Source: Brevundimonas halotolerans
GTDB lineage: Bacteria; Pseudomonadota; Alphaproteobacteria; Caulobacterales; Caulobacteraceae
NCBI RefSeq assembly: GCF_003730275.1
Contig: NZ_QTTA01000010.1
Span: 1-64,000 of the forward strand
DNA: 64,000 nt
Direction of reading: 5' to 3'
Shown piece after piece: positions 58,427 through 64,000 of the stretch (positions are counted from its first letter, which is position 1; each line of letters starts with the position of its first letter). Position numbers and translations under genes: made by a program. The notes below the pieces were generated by a model. The model made no database searches. It had not been told where the DNA came from and saw only the letters and a program-made list of their open reading frames with translations.

Positions 58427-59584
58427 ATGTTGAAGGTCGGCTCTCAGCTCCGTCCCCGTCGCAACAAGCGCCTGCCAAAAACGCCTGTCGGGTGGCTTGT
58501 CACATGCCTTCTTGGGCTGCCGGTCGCTGTGCTGTTCCTGGGAGCCCTCGTATCTCTCACCGCAGGCGCATCCTATCTGGGCTATCTCGCGTCAAGGGCA
58601 ACGGTATTTGATACATGGGGCGCTCTGAACGTCGTCTCGACGGTGCTGGCGCTGATCGCCGTCGTGGGAACGGCCTTGGCGGTGTGGCGCCTCCGGATGG
58701 TCACTGCTCTTCTCCTTGCGGCGCTCCCTATCCCGGCCACATTCGTCATCGAAGGCAGCCGCTGTGACACGCCCGCCTCGTGTCAAGCTATGGGCTGGGC
58801 AGCCCTGCCTCCAAGCGCTTTCGATTGGCAGGTCCGCATCCGGCCAGTCACGGATCCGAATGAGGCCAGGGCCATTGCGTCCAGTGCGCTTTTTGAAGCG
58901 AAGGTGGAGGACGGCCCTTACCTAGAGAAGCGGTTTGGCGATCACTGGATCGTTTCCACGATCGATGACGACGGCTGGCCCGGCGCAAAGGCCGTCAGGA
59001 TCGATACGCGGACCGGCCGGACGGCCTTCGTGACCTGCCCGGGGGACAGGATCCAATGCGGCATGGAGCGCCCCACAGTTTCGGACGGCCAGCGCGTCTA
59101 TCGAAACGCCCAGCTTGGTTTGAGTGCGGTTTTTCCCGCATCCCTCCCGGTCTGCACGACACGATACGATGGCGGAGAACCGTTGGGCTTCCATGCCATG
59201 GTGCGTGCGCCAGACATACCGTGCGAGACGCTTGATCTGTCCCGTGAGATGGGTGTCGAAGTCGTGCGGTGGCGTCGGAACGGATGCACAGATCTGGAGG
59301 ATCCATCTGTGCCATGGCGTCCCCTGACTCCCGAAACGTCAAAGCTGTTCAGGGGCCAAAGGATCACGCTGGGCGGCGTTCCAGCATTGGCGTGCGAAGT
59401 GCGAGAGGAAGGTCATATCTCGATCATCCTGTATGCGTCCCCTCCATCAGGCTCCGATCTTGGCGAGAGTTACGCCGCTTACGTGATGACCACGCCTGCG
59501 CACCTGAACGAAGACATTCGAGCGTTTGAGGTATTCCTTCGAAACGTCAGCCTCGGGGCTGCGGCTCGCGAGCAGGCTGGCTGA
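58427..59584 (+). CDS. Membrane-anchored hypothetical protein
   Basis: A 385-residue protein with three N-terminal hydrophobic segments (about 20-50, 63-82 and 88-106), followed by a roughly 270-residue soluble part with several Cys residues (SRCDTPASC, TCPGDRIQC, FPASLPVC). The soluble part ends in beta-rich segments (RITLGGVPALACEVREE). I recognise no family. Codon use differs from the neighbouring core genes, and the gene sits where a VOC gene was lost, consistent with insertion of foreign DNA. Confidence 0.65.
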   Translation: MLKVGSQLRPRRNKRLPKTPVGWLVTCLLGLPVAVLFLGALVSLTAGASYLGYLASRATVFDTWGALNVVSTVLALIAVVGTALAVWRLRMVTALLLAALPIPATFVIEGSRCDTPASCQAMGWAALPPSAFDWQVRIRPVTDPNEARAIASSALFEAKVEDGPYLEKRFGDHWIVSTIDDDGWPGAKAVRIDTRTGRTAFVTCPGDRIQCGMERPTVSDGQRVYRNAQLGLSAVFPASLPVCTTRYDGGEPLGFHAMVRAPDIPCETLDLSREMGVEVVRWRRNGCTDLEDPSVPWRPLTPETSKLFRGQRITLGGVPALACEVREEGHISIILYASPPSGSDLGESYAAYVMTTPAHLNEDIRAFEVFLRNVSLGAAAREQAG

Positions 59585-59654
59585 ATCTCCGCTATGAATC
59601 GGAAGCGGACGCGGCGCCTATGGCGCATGGCTGACATTCGTTGTGGGGACTGAG

Positions 59655-60002
59655 ATGGCAATGATTCTTTACGGCATTCCGAACTGCGACACGGTCAAGA
59701 AGGCGCGGGTGTGGATGGAGGGGCAGGCGCGCCCCTACGCCTTTCACGACTACAAGAAGGCGGGCGTCGAGGAGGGACGGCTGCGGGGCTGGGTCGAGCG
59801 TGCTGGCTGGGAGAAGCTGCTGAACCGGGCCGGGACGACGTTTCGCAAACTGCCTGAGGCGGACAAGGCCGATCTGGATTCTGACAAGGCCGTGGCCCTG
59901 ATGCTGGCCCAGCCCTCGATGATCAAGCGACCTGTGCTGGAGGCGGGCGAGGTTCTGCTGGTCGGGTTCAAGCCGGAGGAATGGAACGCCGCGCTCGGAT
60001 AA
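59655..60002 (+). CDS. ArsC/Spx-like thioredoxin-fold reductase (YffB type)
   Basis: A 115-residue ArsC-like protein, MILYGIPNCDTVKKARVWME with a single catalytic cysteine, followed by the FHDYKKAGVE, LLNRAGTTFRKL and MIKRPVLE motifs that contact glutathione or substrate. The KRPV Arg and single NC-type Cys fit the YffB/MgsR group rather than true arsenate reductases. The in-frame GTG at 59643 and ATG at 59661 are alternatives. The gene is single. Confidence 0.88.
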   Translation: MAMILYGIPNCDTVKKARVWMEGQARPYAFHDYKKAGVEEGRLRGWVERAGWEKLLNRAGTTFRKLPEADKADLDSDKAVALMLAQPSMIKRPVLEAGEVLLVGFKPEEWNAALG

Positions 60003-60096
60003 CGTCGCGCGCCCCTGCATCCAAACCGCCGCAGGGTGACGACTACACCATGACAGGCCCGTCGATGACCGATCGGGCCTATGCGGAGATCGAGAG

Positions 60097-60522
60097 ATGG
60101 AAGACCTGTTTCGTTCGTACTGGTGGTTGCTGTTCCCGATGGCGTGGTTCGTGTTCGGCGGCTTTTCCAGTTGGCTGAACTATCGCAAACAGCGCGAGAC
60201 GCTGAAGTTGCTGAAGACCTATGCCGACAAGGGGCAGGAGCCGCCCGAGGCCCTGCTGCGCGTGCTCGACAAGCCGATCGATTCCGACAGCGAGCTGTGG
60301 GCCGGCGCGACGGCGTCGGGCAGTGGTGGTGACGACGGCACCTGGTTCACCGTGGTGCTGATGGGCTTGCTGGCGGCAGGGTTCGGCTATGCCAGCTGGA
60401 CGAATATGTACGGCCAGTCGGACGCCTTTCTGATCGTGGCCATGGTACTGGGGGCCGTTGGCGTGGCCTGCCTCGTGTCCGGCCTGATGAAGCTGGGGCG
60501 GCGGCGAAGCAACCGATCCTGA
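60097..60522 (+). CDS. DUF6249-like membrane protein preceding an ECF sigma gene (module 1)
   Basis: A 141-residue protein with an N-terminal membrane helix, a basic-charged cytoplasmic segment (YRKQRETLKLLKTYADKGQEPPEALL) and two closely spaced C-terminal helices. Its layout and the D-K-G-Q-x-P-P-E signature are shared with the protein at 62312-62713, which precedes the second sigma factor. It is cotranscribed with the sigma gene beginning 5 bp downstream and may be a regulator or target of that system. Confidence 0.75.
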   Translation: MEDLFRSYWWLLFPMAWFVFGGFSSWLNYRKQRETLKLLKTYADKGQEPPEALLRVLDKPIDSDSELWAGATASGSGGDDGTWFTVVLMGLLAAGFGYASWTNMYGQSDAFLIVAMVLGAVGVACLVSGLMKLGRRRSNRS

Positions 60523-60527
60523 GGTCC

Positions 60528-61085
60528 GTGTGGGGCAGGGCTGTGATCGACACCCGATCCGATGCCGAACTGGTCGCGGCCGCCCGTTCCGGGTCGGACG
60601 CGGCCTTTTCGCGTCTGGTCGAGCGGCATCAGGCGGCACTGCGCGGGTTTCTGCGGCCGCTGATGGGCGGCGGCTGGGCCGAGGCCGACGATCTGGCGCA
60701 GGAAGCGCTGGTGATCGCCTGGCAACGGCTGTCGGAGCTGAAGCGGGCCGAGGGCTTTCGCACCTGGCTGATGGGCATCGCCTGGCGCAAGGCGTTCAGC
60801 CGCATCCGATCGACACGGCGGGGTTCGGCCCGGGATCTGGCCTGGCTGGAGGGGCAGGGGGTGCCGGCGGGCGTCCAGCCCGAGGACGCCCTTTCGCTGG
60901 ACCGGGCCCTGTCCGGCCTGTCGCCGCCGGAGCGGGCCTGTGTGCTGCTGTGTCTGGCGCAGGACTGGTCGCATGCCGAGGCGGCGACGGCCTTGAATCT
61001 GCCGCTCGGGACGGTCAAGTCTCACGTCAGCAGAGGTCGGGCCCGGCTTCTGTCAGTTCTGGGAGGCGCCCATGACGCCGGATGA
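60528..61085 (+). CDS. RNA polymerase ECF-type sigma factor (module 1)
   Basis: A 185-residue sigma-70 family factor. Region 2 is AAFSRLVERHQAALRGFLRP with EADDLAQEALVIAWQRLSEL and FRTWLMGIAWRKAFSRIR. Region 4 is LSGLSPPERACVLLCLAQDWSHAEAA followed by the helix-turn-helix LNLPLGTVKSHVSRGRARLL. Translation starts at a GTG (60528, or 60543). It overlaps the next membrane-protein gene by 14 bp, as sigma/anti-sigma pairs often do. Confidence 0.9.
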   Translation: MWGRAVIDTRSDAELVAAARSGSDAAFSRLVERHQAALRGFLRPLMGGGWAEADDLAQEALVIAWQRLSELKRAEGFRTWLMGIAWRKAFSRIRSTRRGSARDLAWLEGQGVPAGVQPEDALSLDRALSGLSPPERACVLLCLAQDWSHAEAATALNLPLGTVKSHVSRGRARLLSVLGGAHDAG

Positions 61086-61371
61086 CACACTGAAAGCCTT
61101 CCTCGCGGCCGGAACCCCCGGGCCGCGTGATGCGACCTTTGAGCTGGCCGTGGCCGAGCGCGTGGCGCGCCGCCGTTTCTGGATGAGCCAGCTGGCGCTG
61201 CTACCGTGGGTGCTGGTGGCCTGTCTGTTGACCGTGTTTGCCCTGCCGGTGCTGAGGGTCATGGGGCCTGCGCTGGCGCCGCTGGCTGAACAGGTTGGCA
61301 TGATCGGCGGGGTGGCGGCGCTGACGCTGGTGACGGCGGGCCTGCTGGTGCGGCGGTTCAGGCCGTCCTGA
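61072..61371 (+). CDS. Small membrane protein, putative anti-sigma factor (module 1)
   Basis: A 99-residue protein with a charged N-terminal stretch (TPDDTLKAFLAAGTPGPRDATFELAVAERVARRR) and two membrane helices. Its start lies inside the sigma gene, implying coupling. It lacks the HxxxCxxC zinc motif of classical anti-sigma factors, but position, membrane anchoring and small cytoplasmic N-terminus suit an anti-sigma role. The function is inferred from context only. Confidence 0.7.
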   Translation: MTPDDTLKAFLAAGTPGPRDATFELAVAERVARRRFWMSQLALLPWVLVACLLTVFALPVLRVMGPALAPLAEQVGMIGGVAALTLVTAGLLVRRFRPS

Positions 61372-62173
61372 AGCGCGCCGCCTTGGCGAAGTGGTCGGAG
61401 GGCCACACCTCGCCGACCGGCTGATCGCCGACAATCGCGGCCTCGACCGGGGTGAAGGCTGCGGCCTCATACAGGATATGGTCGATCTGCACCGAGCGGT
61501 GGCCGAGCGCAGTGTTGAGCGTGGTGCGGTCGGCCTGATCCGGATGCAGGGTCCACAGGGCCTCGGAAAAGCGGGCGCGCAGCGGGGCCATCTCGGGGTT
61601 GTCGAGGGGCGCGTTCAGATCGCCCATCAGGATTAGCGGCGTGCCGTCGTCGGGCAGCCAGTCCAGCAGGTGGCCGATCTGGCGGGCACGGATGGCGCCG
61701 CCCTCGGGCGTGTGGTGGAAGTGGGTGTTGGCGATGTCGACTACCGTGCCGTCTGCCCGGCGGCAGCGGATGCGCTGGGCGGTGCGGTAGTCGTCCAGTG
61801 GCTCCAGCTTGACCCAGTCGTAATCGAGGATCGGTAAACGCGTCAGCAGGGCATTGCCGTAGCGGCGGGGCTGATCCTCGGCATCGACCGAGCTGAACAC
61901 CATCTGCATGCCCAGCCGGTCGGCGAGCGTCCGGGCCTGATTGGGCAGGGCGTCGCCGTCCTGAAGCACTTCCTGCAGGCCGATGACGTCAGCGTTGGTC
62001 GCGCGAAGGGCCGCCTCGATCAGCGGCAGGCGCGCGGGCCAGTCGCCCTGGTCGTGCCAGATGTTGAAGGTGGCGACCGTCAGGCCGGAGGCGTAGCCAC
62101 CGGCTCGACCCGTCGCGCAGGCGGCGAGCGACAGGGCGGGGAGGGCGGCCAGCAGGCGACGGCGGGTGGTCAT
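61358..62173 (-). CDS. Exported endonuclease/exonuclease/phosphatase family protein
   Basis: A 271-residue EEP enzyme with the N-terminus TTRRRLLAALPALSLAACATG, which combines a twin-arginine-like pair and a lipobox. The core shows TVATFNIWHDQGDW, VIGLQEVLQDG, ANTHFHHT, MGDLNAPLDNPE and PSDHFAKAARF. It is a periplasmic or membrane-tethered phosphodiesterase of unknown substrate. It lies between the two sigma modules on the opposite strand and overlaps the module-1 membrane gene by 14 bp. Confidence 0.87.
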   Translation of the reverse strand: MTTRRRLLAALPALSLAACATGRAGGYASGLTVATFNIWHDQGDWPARLPLIEAALRATNADVIGLQEVLQDGDALPNQARTLADRLGMQMVFSSVDAEDQPRRYGNALLTRLPILDYDWVKLEPLDDYRTAQRIRCRRADGTVVDIANTHFHHTPEGGAIRARQIGHLLDWLPDDGTPLILMGDLNAPLDNPEMAPLRARFSEALWTLHPDQADRTTLNTALGHRSVQIDHILYEAAAFTPVEAAIVGDQPVGEVWPSDHFAKAARFRTA

Positions 62174-62311
62174 GACGCGATACTCCGTACGGCCGGCGGC
62201 AACCTTACGAAGATTTCACCCGGGGCGACGCATCTGTTCAACCCTGTCAGCGCCTCTTCCCCCATAGAAGCCGGGAACATTCTGTTTCAGGCCGCTTGAG
62301 AGGATCAAACC

Positions 62312-62713
62312 ATGGACGAGGGCATCGTCGCCATTTTCATCGTCGGGACCATCTTCGCCGCTATCGTGGCGATCGTTGTCGGACCCAGCTATCTGAAGAG
62401 TCGCGAGCGTCGGGAGATCCAGACGACGGTTCGCACCGCCATCGACAAGGGCCAGCCCCTGCCGCCCGAGGTGATCGAGGCGCTGAGCAAGGACATCACA
62501 AAGAATCTGCCGTCGCGCACCAAGGACATCCGCCGCGGAATCATCTGGCTGGCTGTAGGTATCGGCATCGCCGGTTTCAGCCTGATCAATAATCTGGGCG
62601 AGCGCGAGTGGAGTGACCATGTCGGCGACGGTATGCTGGCCTTCGCCGTCATTCCGGCGACCATCGGCCTGGCCTTCCTGATCCTGAGCTTCTTCAACAA
62701 GAACAGGGACTGA
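62312..62713 (+). CDS. DUF6249-like membrane protein (module 2)
   Basis: A 133-residue protein with one N-terminal helix (AIFIVGTIFAAIVAIVVG), a cytoplasmic segment (RREIQTTVRTAIDKGQPLPPEVIEALSKD) and two C-terminal helices. It is a paralogue of the protein at 60097-60522: same three-helix plan and the DKGQ-x-x-P-E motif. It lies 26 bp ahead of a second ECF sigma gene. Function is unknown. Confidence 0.8.
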   Translation: MDEGIVAIFIVGTIFAAIVAIVVGPSYLKSRERREIQTTVRTAIDKGQPLPPEVIEALSKDITKNLPSRTKDIRRGIIWLAVGIGIAGFSLINNLGEREWSDHVGDGMLAFAVIPATIGLAFLILSFFNKNRD

Positions 62714-62739
62714 GGCCGGGATCGAAGGGGGACACGACC

Positions 62740-63300
62740 ATGACCCAACCCGGCCTGTCCGACCGGCACGATGTGGAGCTGGCCGCCCTGGCGGCGGCCA
62801 GCGACCGGCGGGCGTTCGGCGAACTGGTGCGGCGACATTCGTCGACCGTGCGGGCACTGCTGCGGCGGATGGGGGCCCAGCCCTCGCTGGCCGATGACAT
62901 CGCCCAGGATGCCTTCATCCTGGCCTATGAGCGGTGCACCGAGTTTCGCGGCGAAGGCACCTTCGCGGCCTGGGTCAAGCGTATCGCCGCGCGCCTCTAT
63001 CTCAAACGACGCGAGAAAGAGGCGCGCTATGTTTCGGAAGATTCGGCAGAAGATCAGGTGTCGAGTGTCGATCCCCTTGGCCGGTTCGACCTGGATGCGG
63101 CCCTGCAGACCCTGAGCGAGGCAGAGCGCCTGTGTGTGTCCCTCGGCCACGGGGCCGGGATGACCCATCCGGAGATCGCGGCTGCCCTAAATTTGCCGCT
63201 TGGAACGGTGAAGTCTCATGTCAAACGTGGTCTGGATAAACTCCGCCAGATACTCAATCCCGGGGCTGGCGAAACAGGGAGGGACTCGCATGTCGGTTGA
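62740..63300 (+). CDS. RNA polymerase ECF-type sigma factor (module 2)
   Basis: A 186-residue sigma factor. Region 2 shows AFGELVRRHSSTVRALLRRM and LADDIAQDAFILAYERCTEF. Region 4 shows LQTLSEAERLCVSLGHGAGM, then LNLPLGTVKSHVKRGLDKLR, which is nearly identical in its helix-turn-helix to module 1. Its final 11 bp overlap the following membrane-protein gene. The two factors look like products of a local duplication of the whole three-gene cassette. Confidence 0.92.
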   Translation: MTQPGLSDRHDVELAALAAASDRRAFGELVRRHSSTVRALLRRMGAQPSLADDIAQDAFILAYERCTEFRGEGTFAAWVKRIAARLYLKRREKEARYVSEDSAEDQVSSVDPLGRFDLDAALQTLSEAERLCVSLGHGAGMTHPEIAAALNLPLGTVKSHVKRGLDKLRQILNPGAGETGRDSHVG

Positions 63301-63709
63301 TGAATTCGATCCCTTCATCGAGCGCGCCTTTGACCGGACGCCGCCGATGCCGGACACGGCCCTGTTCGTGGCCGATCTGGACGCCCGCCTGCAGAGTGGC
63401 GCTCGCTTCCGCGCAGTCGGTCTGGGGATTGCGGGTGCGATCGGCGGGGTCGTGGCCCTGCGCGAGATGCTGACCCTCGACATGGATCTGGGCGGCGCCG
63501 AGGCCCTGCCGGGCGTGGACGCGGCGCAGGCGGCGGGCCAGTCGATCAATCTGGATGTGGCCTCGGCCCTTCAGGCGGCGCTGGAGCGCTGGGGCGTGGC
63601 GGATCTGGCTCTGGGCGGTCTGGGCAGTATGCAGATGTTCTGGATCGCGGCGGCGGCCGTGGCGGCCCTGGCGCTGGCCGGCGTGGTGCGCCTGTCGCAG
63701 GACGTCTGA
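63290..63709 (+). CDS. Small membrane protein, putative anti-sigma factor (module 2)
   Basis: A 139-residue protein starting inside the sigma gene (ATG at 63290). A charged N-terminus (DEFDPFIERAFDRTPPMPDT) precedes a hydrophobic segment at about 46-62 and a second one at about 112-133 (MFWIAAAAVAALALAGVV). It lacks a zinc-binding anti-sigma motif. It occupies the same position as the module-1 gene at 61072, although sequence similarity is low. Role as an anti-sigma factor is inferred from position. Confidence 0.7.
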   Translation: MSVDEFDPFIERAFDRTPPMPDTALFVADLDARLQSGARFRAVGLGIAGAIGGVVALREMLTLDMDLGGAEALPGVDAAQAAGQSINLDVASALQAALERWGVADLALGGLGSMQMFWIAAAAVAALALAGVVRLSQDV

Positions 63710-63788
63710 GCCGGACGCCACGGCCTGCGGGTGACGTGGTCCCCCGGGGCGGTTATGCTGCAATGCGAAAGCTGTCCCGGAGCCGACC

Positions 63789-64000
63789 ATGTCCAGCCAG
63801 AAACAGGAAACCGTCCGTCGCCTTGCCGCGCCGGATATCCAGTCCCGCAAGGGCAAGGAGCCGCTGGTCTGCCTGACCGCCTATGACGCGCCGACGGCGG
63901 CGCTGCTGGACGAGCATTGCGACCTGCTGCTGGTCGGCGACAGCGTGGGCATGGTGGTGCACGGCCTGCCCAATACGGTCGGCGTGACGCTGGAGATGAT
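63789..64000 (+). CDS. panB: 3-Methyl-2-oxobutanoate hydroxymethyltransferase, N-terminal part
   Basis: The frame from the ATG at 63789 runs off the window after 70 codons. It contains the start of PanB: a basic [20 protein letters not shown] segment and [20 protein letters not shown], with the metal-binding Asp in GDSVG. PanB makes ketopantoate for pantothenate and coenzyme A. The remaining two-thirds lies to the right. Confidence 0.92.
   Translation, partial: MSSQKQETVRRLAAPDIQSRKGKEPLVCLTAYDAPTAALLDEHCDLLLVGDSVGMVVHGLPNTVGVTLEM

Noticed and set aside
62274..62298. ECF/EcfG-type promoter (GGAAC with a downstream CTTG) before the module-2 DUF6249 gene
   Set aside because: GGAAC is correct but the -10 does not match CGTT, and module 1 has no equivalent, so the match is likely chance.

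Overview
This 64 kb window is high-GC, densely packed chromosomal DNA. The gene set suggests an alphaproteobacterium of the order Caulobacterales, most likely Brevundimonas-like: a TipN-type polarity coiled-coil protein, a DUF3126 protein, a TorF-type porin, a type I QueF, a BigR/SqrR-type sulfur regulator and many four-base start/stop overlaps. The genus is an inference from content. Almost everything is housekeeping or core-accessory sequence. The only transposon sequence seen is the start of an IS5-type transposase at the left edge. I see no rRNA, CRISPR array, prophage or replication origin. There is one tRNA, Val(CAC).

Layout, 0-20 kb. After the IS fragment come pip, DUF423, an MFS transporter, a degenerate pyroglutamyl-peptidase-like gene and tipN. 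Next are a phospholipase D/EEP hydrolase pair, a LemA-TPM-TPM membrane operon, folD, a secreted protein of five PPC domains, and an orphan sugar-ABC ATPase with a LacI-type operator. selD-mnmH (selenophosphate to 2-selenouridine in tRNA), tRNA-Val, gph and glmU follow.

Layout, 20-40 kb. rpiA and an ORFan are followed by a striking block of 9-bp-spaced TTCAGAC repeats and gor. Then come a hydroxylase-sulfotransferase fusion, nudix-rnr, and a reverse transsulfuration block: cystathionine beta-synthase, two Tat-exported hydrolases and cystathionine gamma-lyase. A porin, a nitronate monooxygenase and a 600-bp gene-free island holding three kinds of inverted-repeat element come next. queF, DUF817, a nitroreductase, cysE, DUF3126, a histone-H1-like protein, prmA and an aminopeptidase P follow.

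Layout, 40-64 kb. A vapBC toxin-antitoxin pair is translationally chained to a DUF2272 gene. ligA, an M28 peptidase, a cyclophilin, rlmE and a duplicated DUF2061 protein follow. The guanine-nucleotide run is guaB-MAPEG-rsmB-mtn-guaA. A persulfide-detoxification operon diverges from its bigR-like repressor. Finally there are two paralogous modules, each a DUF6249-like membrane protein, an ECF sigma factor and a small membrane protein, and the start of panB.

Working together: sulfur and selenium chemistry recurs across the window (cysE, CBS/CGL, mtn, gor, selD-mnmH, sulfotransferase, persulfide dioxygenase operon), although these are separate transcription units. The points I rate most worth a second look are the TTCAGAC repeat family, the hydroxylase-sulfotransferase fusion, the duplicated sigma-factor modules, the promoter/operator architecture of the persulfide operon, and the palindromic operator before the orphan ABC ATPase.
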